Assembly: GCA_050741255.1 (NCBI GenBank)
Contig: JBOIEQ010000116.1
Coordinates: 1-13,668, forward strand
DNA from: CAZXNF01 sp050741255
GTDB lineage: Bacteria > Pseudomonadota > Gammaproteobacteria > Burkholderiales > SG8-41
Direction: 5' to 3'
Length of the DNA stretch: 13,668 nt
Numbering within the stretch: position 1 is the stretch's first letter; each line of letters starts with the position of its first letter. The notes beneath the pieces are model-generated. The model had not been told where the DNA came from, made no database searches, and worked only from the letters and a program-made list of their open reading frames with translations. The translations under genes were made by a program, and so were the position numbers. Positions 1 to 6,802 of this stretch are shown in pieces.

Positions 1-1
1 G

Positions 2-409
2 AAGCTGACGGTGACCGCGGCGGCGAAATCCGGCCCGATCGCGTTCAAGCAGGCGGGCGTCAAGGCGTCCGACATCGACGCGGTGGAGCTCTACGACGCG
101 TTCACCATCAACACCATCCTGTTCCTGGAAGATCTTGGCTTCTGCCCGAAAGGCGAAGGCGGCCGCTTCGTGTCGGGCGGCACCATCGCCCCGGGCGGCA
201 AGCTCGCGGTCAACACCAACGGCGGCGGCCTGTCCTACTGCCATCCCGGCATGTACGGGCTGTTCCTGCTGATCGAGGCCGTGCGCCAGTTGCGTGGCGA
301 GTCCGGCCAGCGCCAGGTGAAGGACTGCGAACTGGCGCTCGCGCACGGCAACGGCGGCGTGCTGTCCTCCCAGGTAACTGTCGTCATGGGCACCGAGGCC
401 ACGCTGTAA
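2..409 (+). CDS. Thiolase family protein (SCP-x-like), C-terminal part only
   Basis: This is the last ~135 residues of a thiolase-fold protein whose start lies left of the window; the open frame runs through position 2. Thiolases condense or cleave acyl-CoA at a beta-keto position. The visible part is the C-terminal thiolase domain: AVELYDAFTI, a segment NTNGGGLSYCHPGMYGL that carries the catalytic-loop histidine (CHPG, canonical GHP), and a closing AHGNGG loop. Canonical degradative thiolases have a CxG loop there; a His/Gly-rich loop is typical of the SCP-x-like acetyl-CoA acetyltransferase group that often lies in CoA-ester catabolic clusters. It ends in TAA, followed by a strong hairpin at 449-473. 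Substrate cannot be told. It may be the last gene of an upstream catabolic operon, since the next gene has its own strong ribosome-binding site 94 bp away. Confidence 0.85.
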   Translation, partial: KLTVTAAAKSGPIAFKQAGVKASDIDAVELYDAFTINTILFLEDLGFCPKGEGGRFVSGGTIAPGGKLAVNTNGGGLSYCHPGMYGLFLLIEAVRQLRGESGQRQVKDCELALAHGNGGVLSSQVTVVMGTEATL

Positions 410-448
410 GGCGCGGCATCCGGCAGCGACCAACCCGCGTAGAAGACA

Positions 449-473
449 GTGGCGGCGGAACCCCCGCCGCCAC
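449..473 (+). terminator. Perfect GC hairpin after the thiolase gene, terminator-like
   Basis: A 10-bp perfect stem (449-458 GTGGCGGCGG with 464-473 CCGCCGCCAC) closes a 5-nt AACCC loop 40 bp after the thiolase stop. There is no T-run behind it, so it is not a textbook intrinsic terminator. It could still slow or end transcription, or protect the 3' end of the thiolase mRNA. Confidence 0.5.
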
Positions 474-503
474 ACCCGGTCTGACGACGCACAGGAGGTC
501 ACC

Positions 504-1073
504 ATGACCCGCAGAGGATTCATCGGCATCGCCGTGGCGGCGTTCGCCGCCTTCATGGAGCGCACGGCATTCGCTCAGCGTTCCCAGCCCACCCTGACGC
601 CGCGCGACATCGAGCGCATGCAGAAAGAGTGGAAAACGCTGCTGGCGAAGGGCGCCGACGTCGCCGCCGACGCCACACCGCTCAAGCTCGGCAAAGACGA
701 GTGGAAGAAGCGGCTGACGGCGGAGCAGTTCTACATCCTGCGCGAGGAAGGCACCGAGCGCGCCGGCACCAGCCCGCTCAACCAGGAAAAGCGTCCGGGC
801 GTGTTCGCCTGCCTGGGCTGCGGGCTCCCGCTGTTCACGTCCGAGATGAAGTACGAGAGCGGCACCGGTTGGCCGAGTTTCTTCACGACGATCCCCGGCG
901 CGTTCACGACCACCACGGATTACAAGCTGCTGTATCCGCGCACCGAATACAACTGCGCGAAATGCGGCGGGCACCACGGTCACGTCTTCGAGGATGGTCC
1001 GCTGCCGACGCGCCAGCGCTGGTGCAACAACGGGCTTGCGCTGCGCTTCATCCCCGCCGGCGGCAAGGCCTGA
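504..1073 (+). CDS. msrB: Peptide-methionine (R)-S-oxide reductase, Tat-exported
   Basis: MsrB reduces methionine-R-sulfoxide in proteins back to methionine. The 189-aa product opens with a twin-arginine signal (TRRGFIGIA at 2-10, hydrophobic stretch to about 17, AFAQ near 22-25), so it should be exported folded to the periplasm. The MsrB domain spans about 65-185: structural-zinc pairs C103/C106 (CLGC) and C151/C154 (CAKC), the GTGWPSF substrate motif at 120-126, HHGHVFEDGP at 157-166, and RWCNNG at 172-177 with the catalytic cysteine C174. No second resolving cysteine is evident beyond the zinc ligands. A strong AGGAGGT lies at 492-498, 5 nt before the ATG, which fixes the start. Inference: periplasmic protein repair, in the sense of other Tat-dependent methionine-sulfoxide systems; no membrane heme partner is seen nearby. 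Confidence 0.93.
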   Translation: MTRRGFIGIAVAAFAAFMERTAFAQRSQPTLTPRDIERMQKEWKTLLAKGADVAADATPLKLGKDEWKKRLTAEQFYILREEGTERAGTSPLNQEKRPGVFACLGCGLPLFTSEMKYESGTGWPSFFTTIPGAFTTTTDYKLLYPRTEYNCAKCGGHHGHVFEDGPLPTRQRWCNNGLALRFIPAGGKA

Positions 1074-1219
1074 TCGATCTTTCGGGAGTACCGCGGAGGA
1101 ATTGCAGGGGACTGCGGCGGGGACGGGCGGCGAAGGATGTTTACCGCCGCGAGCCGAAGAGCATAGCGCATTCCGGGCGGTACCGGGAGCGCTGGTCGCC
1201 GTGTATAGTCGTTTCCGAC

Positions 1220-1714
1220 ATGAAGCCGCACCGGAAACCGCCCTTCTCGATCCGTCTCGCTACCGTCGCGGACGCGACGGTTATCGCCGCCATGTCGCGT
1301 GACCAGATCGAAACGGGACTCGGCTGGGGCTGGCAGGCCGACCGCGTGGTGCGCGCCATCCGCGCCCGCGACACCTGCGTTATCGTCACCGCCACGGGTT
1401 CGCTCGCCACCGCGTTCGCCATCATGCAGTTCGGCGACACCCGCGCCCACCTCTCGCTACTGGCCGTCGCCCCCGGCCTGCAACGCCGCGGCATCGGCCA
1501 CCGCATGATGACCTGGCTGGAGGAGTCCGCCCTGACGGCGGGCATCACCACGGTGGCGCTGGAACTGCGCCAGAACAACGAATCCGCCCGCAGCTTCTAC
1601 CGCGCGCTGGGCTACAGTGACGTGGCCTGCATCCCGGGCTACTACCGCGGCGTCGAGACGGCGCTCAGGATGGAGCGCGACATCCGGCGGGCGACATCGG
1701 ATAGCGCCGGCTAG
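1220..1714 (+). CDS. GNAT family N-acetyltransferase
   Basis: A 164-aa GCN5-related acetyltransferase that transfers an acetyl group from acetyl-CoA to an amine; substrate unknown. The acetyl-CoA pyrophosphate loop is QRRGIG at 88-93 after the beta4 strand LSLLAVAP (78-85), and motif B is SARSFYRALGY at 122-132, followed by GYYRG (140-144). The YRALGY...GYYRG tail resembles the RimI/ribosomal-protein-like GNAT pattern but is not decisive. The frame stays open far upstream inside msrB, yet homology begins only at IRLATVADA, so the ATG at 1220 is chosen. No good Shine-Dalgarno precedes it. A TATAGT at 1204-1209 could be a -10 box giving a nearly leaderless mRNA; no convincing -35 was found. The 146-bp gap from msrB shows nothing else. 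It ends 3 bp from the convergent membrane-protein gene. Confidence 0.85.
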   Translation: MKPHRKPPFSIRLATVADATVIAAMSRDQIETGLGWGWQADRVVRAIRARDTCVIVTATGSLATAFAIMQFGDTRAHLSLLAVAPGLQRRGIGHRMMTWLEESALTAGITTVALELRQNNESARSFYRALGYSDVACIPGYYRGVETALRMERDIRRATSDSAG

Positions 1715-1717
1715 ACC

Positions 1718-2920
1718 TTAGCTGGTCTGCTGTTCCGGCGCACGGCAAAGCCGCTCGACCCGCTGCTGATACCCGTCCCAATCCGGACGCATTTCATAGT
1801 CGCGCTTCTCCACGTTCCAGGCGCGCCCTTTCTCGAGAACCAGCGCATTCAGCACGGCGCGGTCGGCGTCCATCATCCGGCCGCCGGGGCACAGGCGCAC
1901 CTCGCCGTACTTTTCAAGCCGCTCCAGCAACACCGGGATGACCTCCTCGCTTACGACCCCTACCTCACGCACCCCATGAGGGGCCAGCACTCTGGAAAAA
2001 CCGCCGGGTTCGAGCGCGTCCCAGATGAGCTTGGCGTTGATATTCGGAACGCCGTACGTCAGCAAGTGCTGTTCCATCAGTGCCCGCAGCGCTATGCGGT
2101 CTGACTCATTCAGGGGTTCATTCGCCGCAACCATCGCAGAAGCGTCCATGCTCGTCGCCAGGCCGTAGATCCAGCCGGAAGGCCTGGGATAAAAACCGGC
2201 CGGCGGCTTCTGCAGCCAGGGAGAAGCCCATCCGGTGCCCCAGATGCGTTCATGTCTGCGTTCAGCACGTTCCAGTATCCCGCCAAGCCCGCCGGCTCTG
2301 GTATCGCGGCCCTCGGCCTGCCCTGCCGCCTGCTCCTGCTTCCAAAAGTACTGTTCCGTGCCTGCAAGCACAAGGAAAGCCGGCAGCAGCGCCAGCTGCA
2401 AAACCATCCATGCGGTGATCCAGCCCGGCCAGCGCCGGCCGTGGCGCAGGGCATGGTACTGCCCGAACGGAGCGACGACGATGAAGGGCAGGAATACTGC
2501 GCTGGTCACTACGAGCAACACGAGCGCCGCCCCACCAGGAGCCCCTTTGAAGAACCCTGCCCGTTCGCTGGGAGAAGCAACCAGGCTCAAGAGAAGAAAA
2601 ACCACCGCCAAGGCAACGATGACCCCGATGACGAGGGCCGTGCGATATCGAAAGAGCTTGGCGAACAAGGCCAGGTCCACGATCACACCATAGGCGACGG
2701 TCAGCCCGAAGGCCAGCAATAGCCCGAGCCCGTCCAATCGCATCTGGCCGTAACTGGCATGAGCCGAGGCGACGAGCGCCCATGAGGCCAGGAGGAATAA
2801 GGTCTGGTTAGGGCGGTTGGCCAACACGTTCCCGGCACGCAGACCGTTGCCGCGAGATTGGTCCACGAGCGCGCGCGTGGGGGCCAAGCGTCTGGCACCG
2901 ATAAGGAGGAGATGTGTCAT
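1718..2920 (-). CDS. Hypothetical membrane protein, five predicted helices plus soluble C-terminal domain
   Basis: I do not recognise this family. The chosen ATG at 2920 gives 400 aa and has TAAGG about 8 nt upstream; a TTG at 2950 would add 10 residues but has no such site. Hydrophobic segments lie at about 40-58, 63-85, 94-115, 130-152 and 167-187. They are followed by a soluble half (190-400) with a charged, Gly/Ala-rich linker (196-225), an aromatic patch WASPWLQKPPAGFYPRPSGW (231-250) and a C-terminal region rich in charged helices. There is no catalytic motif I can name. The protein is tail to tail with the GNAT gene (3 bp between stops). Upstream is a REP-like inverted repeat and then the end of the seven-gene run, so it is probably transcribed on its own. 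GC is a little lower than in the catabolic genes. Confidence 0.7.
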   Translation of the reverse strand: MTHLLLIGARRLAPTRALVDQSRGNGLRAGNVLANRPNQTLFLLASWALVASAHASYGQMRLDGLGLLLAFGLTVAYGVIVDLALFAKLFRYRTALVIGVIVALAVVFLLLSLVASPSERAGFFKGAPGGAALVLLVVTSAVFLPFIVVAPFGQYHALRHGRRWPGWITAWMVLQLALLPAFLVLAGTEQYFWKQEQAAGQAEGRDTRAGGLGGILERAERRHERIWGTGWASPWLQKPPAGFYPRPSGWIYGLATSMDASAMVAANEPLNESDRIALRALMEQHLLTYGVPNINAKLIWDALEPGGFSRVLAPHGVREVGVVSEEVIPVLLERLEKYGEVRLCPGGRMMDADRAVLNALVLEKGRAWNVEKRDYEMRPDWDGYQQRVERLCRAPEQQTS

Positions 2921-2951
2921 CAGCAACCTTACGTGTTGCGTCACCAGCAAT

Positions 2952-3011
2952 AAATGGATTCGGAGTCGATTGTTGGCCTGAGGATCAGAAAGATCGACTC
3001 CGACCCCATTT
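2952..3011. repeat. REP-like inverted repeat (19-nt arms)
   Basis: Arms 2952-2970 and 2993-3011 are reverse complements at 17 of 19 positions (mismatches at 2958 and 2959); the inner 11 bp (2960-2970 with 2993-3003) are perfect. The 22-nt loop holds a small CTGA/TCAG stem (2978-2981, 2985-2988). The arm reads AAATGGRKTCGGAGTCGAT. It lies between two leftward genes, in a noncoding gap, the usual place for REP/REPIN elements. From memory, unverified, GGGGTCRGAGTCGA-type repeats are common in Proteobacteria carrying RAYT transposases. A tandem ATTTCTAC duplication (3008-3023) abuts its right side. Confidence 0.7.
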
Positions 3012-3027
3012 CTACATTTCTACGCGG

Positions 3028-3348
3028 CTATGAAGCAAGGGCACGGCAGACCTCTTCGATCGCGGCAGAATCAAGAGAACCTAGCCCTTTTCCACTACCT
3101 ACGCTCCGCTCGACGTCGAAACTATATGGCGGCTTCCGATCCAACGACCGGCATACGCTTAGGCGGTCGTCGCGGCCATCATAATTGAGCCGCGACACGT
3201 TCCCGCGATGCCGAAGCGTCACGCACCAGGAGCCAAAACTTTCATAGGAATACTGCTGCTCCAATACTTGCGCAGGTAACGCCTTCAACGCTTGCGCAAG
3301 ACGCACCATGGCTTCGAAATGGACGATCGGGTAGTACTGCTCTTCCAT
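3028..3348 (-). CDS. Small hypothetical protein (106 aa) at the end of the run
   Basis: I cannot assign a family. It is a soluble, charged 106-aa protein with no signal peptide or membrane segment, and features such as YSYESFGSW (33-41), GNVSRLNYDGRDDRLSV (49-65) and RKPPYSFD (71-78). The ATG at 3348 starts 4 bp after the stop of the upstream binding-protein gene, and a GGAG lies 9 nt before it inside that gene's end. This supports genuine, perhaps coupled, translation. Base composition is visibly less GC-rich (mid-50s percent by eye) than the neighbours, and its codons are less biased to G/C in third position, suggesting a later arrival. A spurious ORF is possible, but the ribosome-binding site and coding-like composition argue against it. 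Confidence 0.6.
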   Translation of the reverse strand: MEEQYYPIVHFEAMVRLAQALKALPAQVLEQQYSYESFGSWCVTLRHRGNVSRLNYDGRDDRLSVCRSLDRKPPYSFDVERSVGSGKGLGSLDSAAIEEVCRALAS

Positions 3349-3352
3349 AGCA

Positions 3353-4318
3353 TCACTCCGGCTCTATCCCCGCCGCCTTGATGATCTTCGCGAACTTCGG
3401 GATCTCGCCCTGGATGAACACCGCGAACTGTTCCGGCGTGCTGGTCACCGGATCCACGCCCTGCCCGATCAGGTAGGCCTTCATCTCGGGCTCGTTGACG
3501 ATGCCCGTGATGACGCCGTTGAGGCGCCCGACCAAATCCTTCGGCGTCCCCGCCGGCGCCAGCAGCCCGAACCAGGTGGCGATGTCGTAGCCGGGCAGCG
3601 CCGCTTCCGCGATGGTCGGCACCTGCTGCAATTGGGACGAGCGCTTGAGGCTCGTCACGCCCAGCGCCCGGACTTTCTCCGACTTGATGTGCGGCAGCGC
3701 GCCGGAGATGCCGCCGAAATAGAAATCGATGTGCCCGCCCATCAGGTCCACGAGGGCCGGGGTCGCGCCCTTGTACGGCACATGGGCCGCACTGACGCCG
3801 GCCATGGTCTTGAACAGCTCTCCCGCCAGGTGCGGCGGCGAGCCGATGCCCGCCGAGCCGTAGTTCAGCTTGCCGGCCTGCGCTTTCGCCACCCGGATCA
3901 GGTCTTTCACCGATTTCGCCGGCACTGAAGGATGCACCACCAGCACGTACTGGTTGGAGACCATCAGACCGATGGGTGCGAAATCCCTGACCGGATCGAA
4001 GGGCAGCTTGCGGTAGAGACTGGGCGCGATGGTGACGTAGCTGCCGCCGAGCAGTACGGTGTAGCCGTCCGGCGGCGCTTTCGCCACGAACTCCGCGCCG
4101 ATGTTGCCGCCAGCGCCGGTGCGGTTCTCCACCACCACCGGCTGCCCCATAACTTCCGCCATGCGCTTGGCGATTGCCCGCGACACGATGTCGCTGGGTC
4201 CGCCCGCCGGAAACGCCGCGACGAAGCGGATGGGCTTGATCGGATACGTCTGTGCGCCGACCGTCGCGGGGATCGCCGCCGCGACCGCCAGAGCCAGTAC
4301 GCGGCGGGCGAGCTTCAC
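3353..4318 (-). CDS. Bug/TctC-family tripartite tricarboxylate transporter substrate-binding protein
   Basis: A periplasmic solute-binding protein of 321 aa, the normal size for the Bug family. These bind small carboxylates, amino acids or related amides between two lobes and deliver them to TctAB-type permeases. A Sec signal occupies about 1-22 (positive KLARR, hydrophobic core, cleavage before QTYP). The family N-terminus follows: YPIKPIRFVAAFPAGGPSD (25-43), with the GG-x-x-D ligand loop, then ENRTGAGGNIG (64-74), PPDGYT (82-87), and HVPYKGATPALVDLMGG (179-195). The start is the GTG at 4318, whose GTGA overlaps the stop of the upstream hydrolase gene by 4 nt; the frame is open further upstream, but that sequence lies inside the hydrolase gene and the signal peptide begins here. 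Ligand unknown. No TctA/TctB gene is present in the window. Confidence 0.93.
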   Translation of the reverse strand: MKLARRVLALAVAAAIPATVGAQTYPIKPIRFVAAFPAGGPSDIVSRAIAKRMAEVMGQPVVVENRTGAGGNIGAEFVAKAPPDGYTVLLGGSYVTIAPSLYRKLPFDPVRDFAPIGLMVSNQYVLVVHPSVPAKSVKDLIRVAKAQAGKLNYGSAGIGSPPHLAGELFKTMAGVSAAHVPYKGATPALVDLMGGHIDFYFGGISGALPHIKSEKVRALGVTSLKRSSQLQQVPTIAEAALPGYDIATWFGLLAPAGTPKDLVGRLNGVITGIVNEPEMKAYLIGQGVDPVTSTPEQFAVFIQGEIPKFAKIIKAAGIEPE

Positions 4319-5148
4319 TTTCCGCCCTTGTGCTTGAGCAGGAAGCGCCGCAGATCCTGCGCGCAGCGGTCCGGCACGGCATCGGTGATGTTGTGCGGCA
4401 GGCCTTCGTACACGATGAATTCGCAGTTCGCGATGCGGTCGGGCAGCACCCGGTACTGGTCCACCGTGTGGATCGGGTCCCCGCCCGGCGCCACCGCCAG
4501 CGTGGGGCAGCGGATGCGCGACAGTTCGTCGATCACATCGAAGCCCCGCATCATCGGCACGAAGCGGGCCAGCAGTTCCACCTGGTTCCGCGCCGCGTCC
4601 GCGATGAACCAGTCCACGAACCCGGGATCGACCTTTTTCAGGTCGATGCGGTCGGCGATGGTCTCGCGCAGGAAGGTCGCCACCCCCTTCTCGCCGATGC
4701 GCGCCACCCATTTCGCGTGGTCCTGGTTGCCGTGCTTGATGCCCGGCGAGGCCGCGAACACGCCCAGGGTCAGCACGCGGTCCGGATGGTCGATGGCGAC
4801 TTTCTGCGCCACGATGGAGCCGGCGGACGAGCCGGCCACGTGAAACTGTCTGCAGCCCAGGTGATCAGCCAGTTCGACGACATCCCGTACCAGGGCAGCG
4901 GAACTGAGCTGCTCCGGCGTTGGAATACCGCAGTCGCCATGGCCCCGAAGTTCCAGCCGGGCCACGCGGAATTCCCGCGCCAGGTGCGGCACCCAGGCGT
5001 AGAAACGACGCGCGCTGCCCATGGCCGCGTGCACCATGATCAGCGTCTCGGCCGGCGTCCAGCGGTCGGTGTAGTCGTCCAGCGCATAGCTCAGCTTGAG
5101 CCCGTCGCTCGCCGTGAAGTGCTGCATCTGCCAGCGGTCGGCGCTCAT
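4315..5148 (-). CDS. Alpha/beta-fold hydrolase (second of two paralogues)
   Basis: A 277-aa cytoplasmic serine hydrolase-type protein. The visible triad is Ser108 in the nucleophile elbow GSSAG (106-110), Asp224 in GGDPIH, and His252 in LPHNIT. The oxyanion-hole region is HAAMG (40-44) in place of the common HGxPG/HGxxG. RGHGDCG (68-74) matches the conserved RGHG turn. The fold and size fit the group holding meta-cleavage-product hydrolases, enol-lactonases and esterases; substrate cannot be told. It is clearly a paralogue of the hydrolase at 6803-7627: both share DGLxxxYAxDD, HAAMGS, ELADHLG, GSSAG and a HNITDAVP-RCA tail. The start ATG at 5148 overlaps the deacetylase stop (ATGA) and its own stop overlaps the next gene, so it is translationally embedded in the operon. 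Confidence 0.88.
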   Translation of the reverse strand: MSADRWQMQHFTASDGLKLSYALDDYTDRWTPAETLIMVHAAMGSARRFYAWVPHLAREFRVARLELRGHGDCGIPTPEQLSSAALVRDVVELADHLGCRQFHVAGSSAGSIVAQKVAIDHPDRVLTLGVFAASPGIKHGNQDHAKWVARIGEKGVATFLRETIADRIDLKKVDPGFVDWFIADAARNQVELLARFVPMMRGFDVIDELSRIRCPTLAVAPGGDPIHTVDQYRVLPDRIANCEFIVYEGLPHNITDAVPDRCAQDLRRFLLKHKGGK

Positions 5149-5987
5149 GATGCGAACGGGAACTTGCGGTCGTATTCGGCCACGGCAGACTCGATGGTCA
5201 TGAAGACCGCGCCCTCTTCGGTCAGCGTGCGCAGCAGCTTCTCAAGCGCCATCATGCGATGCCCCCGACCGATGACGAAGGGATGAAAGGTGTAGTTGAT
5301 GATGCCCCATTCCAGGTGTTCCTTCAGGTAGAGAAAATCGTCGATCCAGTTGGCGAGCACATTGCCCGCGTTCATCAGCCCCGGCAGGATCGTGGCCGGC
5401 GTGCGGAGGAATTCGAAATGCGGGTAATCGTCGAGCGACCAGCTCACCGGTACTTCGATCAGCTTCGTCGGCTTGCCGAACACCGCGGGCTTCTCCAGGG
5501 CGATCACGTCGCCCTGCCGCACGCGGTACGGCAGGTAATCGTTGGCCATCATGCTGCTGTCGTAGATGAACCCGTGCTTGAGCAGCAGTTCCACCGAATG
5601 CGGCGACAGGTCCCACGACGGCGAGCGGTAGCCGCGCGCGGGGCGTCCGGTCAGCTTCCTGATCTGTTCGTTCGCGCGGACCAGTCCCTCCTCTTCCTTC
5701 TCGCGCGTCAGCGTGGCCGGCGGCTCGTGCGTCCAGCCGTGATGTCCGATCTCGGCGCCCGAGTCCGCAATACGTCGGCACTGGTCGGGATAGGTTTCGA
5801 GCGTGTGCCCGGGGATGTACCACGAGGCCGGTATTTTGTACTTCGCTAGCAGCGCCAGCAGGCGCGGCACGCCCACGTCGGCCCCGAACTCGCCGCGCGA
5901 GATCGGCGTGGGCGAGGTCATGCCGCGCGAGATGAAGCCCGACATGGCGTCGAAATCGAAGCTGATGCAGGCGATGTGTCTTCCCAT
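5145..5987 (-). CDS. Polysaccharide (NodB-type) deacetylase family protein
   Basis: A 280-aa NodB-homology (carbohydrate esterase 4-like) protein without signal peptide, so probably cytoplasmic. Family members are metal-dependent deacylases acting on N-acetyl sugars, or on small amides as in the PuuE/allantoinase-like branch. Motifs: SFDFDA (9-14) with metal-ligand Asp; AEIGHHGWTH (78-87) with His83 and His87 as metal ligands; RSPSWDLS (121-128); and NYTFHPFVIGRG (231-242) with the late His235. The SFDFDA/HHGWTH form and the lack of a secretion signal resemble the PuuE-like group more than cell-wall deacetylases. Placement among binding proteins and hydrolases suggests action on an imported small amide. 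Start ATG 5987, 21 bp after the SDR gene, with a weak GAGAG site. Its stop overlaps the next start by 4 nt. Confidence 0.88.
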   Translation of the reverse strand: MGRHIACISFDFDAMSGFISRGMTSPTPISRGEFGADVGVPRLLALLAKYKIPASWYIPGHTLETYPDQCRRIADSGAEIGHHGWTHEPPATLTREKEEEGLVRANEQIRKLTGRPARGYRSPSWDLSPHSVELLLKHGFIYDSSMMANDYLPYRVRQGDVIALEKPAVFGKPTKLIEVPVSWSLDDYPHFEFLRTPATILPGLMNAGNVLANWIDDFLYLKEHLEWGIINYTFHPFVIGRGHRMMALEKLLRTLTEEGAVFMTIESAVAEYDRKFPFAS

Positions 5988-6008
5988 GGCTCTCTTCTCG
6001 GTAGGCGC

Positions 6009-6791
6009 TCAGTAAGCAGACCGGCCGCCGTCGGCGGGAATGGCCGCGCCGGTGATCATGCGCGACTCCGGCGAGGCGAGGAACAGGGCGATGTGCGCGA
6101 TGTCATCCGGCACGCCGACCCAGAACGGGTACTCCTTCACCCGGCCGGTGGCATCCTGGCGGTCCACGAACGCTCCCGGCTGGTCGGCGCTGCCGTAGCG
6201 GTCGGTGATGCGCTCGGTGAGGATGCGGCCGGCGCAGATCGCGTTGACCCGGAGGTTGTGCTTCGCGTAGGCGCCGGCCAGCGCCCGCGTCAGCGACAGG
6301 ATCGCGCCCTTGGCCGAGCTGTAGATGTGGTACGGGCTGGCGCCGCGCAGCGCTGCGCCCGACGACATGTTGATCACGGCGCCCCCGCCGGCCTTCACGA
6401 TCTCGGGGATCGCGTGCCGGCAGCACAGGATGGGGCCCAGCAGGTCGAGCGACATGGTGCGGTTCCAGACCTTGAGGTCGAATTCCGTGACCAGGCCGTC
6501 CGCCTCGTCGGAGCCGCCGGCGCAGTTGTAGAGGATGTCGAGCCGGCCGTAGCGGGCCACGGTGTCGCCGACCGCGCTGCGCACGCTGTCTTCCTTAGTT
6601 ACATCGGTCTGCACGAACAAGGCGTCGCCGCCGGCCTCGCGCACCAGCTTCTCGGTGGCGCGGCCCGCAGCGGTGGCGAGTTCCGCGATCGCGACCCGGG
6701 CGCCCTCGCGGGCGAAGAGCAGCGCCGCGGCCTTCGCAATGCCGGCGCCGCCCCCGGTGATGAAGGCGACCTTGCCGTCGAGCCGGCCCAC
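6009..6791 (-). CDS. Short-chain dehydrogenase/reductase (SDR)
   Basis: A 260-aa classical SDR oxidoreductase using NAD(P)(H). The cofactor motif is TGGGAGIA (12-19), where the usual last glycine of TGxxxGIG is alanine. NCAG (89-92) is the NNAG motif. The catalytic pair is YSSAK (Y157, K161) with Ser144 in NMSSG. The tetrad asparagine position (typically VNL) reads SLDLLG, giving Asp116. The C-terminus ends in the common GAAIPADGG pattern (248-256). Acidic Glu37 near the end of beta2 (AIAE) favours NAD over NADP. The GTG start at 6791 is chosen because an AGGGG site precedes it and MGRLDGKVAFITG is a typical SDR opening; the longer open frame upstream lies within the hydrolase gene. 11 bp from the upstream hydrolase. 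Substrate unknown; likely an alcohol or ketone intermediate of the pathway. Confidence 0.9.
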   Translation of the reverse strand: MGRLDGKVAFITGGGAGIAKAAALLFAREGARVAIAELATAAGRATEKLVREAGGDALFVQTDVTKEDSVRSAVGDTVARYGRLDILYNCAGGSDEADGLVTEFDLKVWNRTMSLDLLGPILCCRHAIPEIVKAGGGAVINMSSGAALRGASPYHIYSSAKGAILSLTRALAGAYAKHNLRVNAICAGRILTERITDRYGSADQPGAFVDRQDATGRVKEYPFWVGVPDDIAHIALFLASPESRMITGAAIPADGGRSAY

Positions 6792-6802
6792 GGTCAGCGC
6801 CC

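Noticed and set aside
629..1219. Long N-terminal extension of the GNAT frame
   Set aside because: It overlaps msrB in another frame and reads as an Arg-rich shadow; GNAT homology starts only after 1220.
2954..3184. 76-codon plus-strand ORF starting in the REP-like repeat
   Set aside because: It begins in the repeat and runs antisense over the small minus-strand gene, with no ribosome-binding site or domain.
4252..5286. 344-codon plus-strand frame antisense to the hydrolase; similar ones at 5976-6896 and 7636-8634
   Set aside because: Same GC-driven antisense effect, no motif, and all overlap coding genes with clear catalytic residues.
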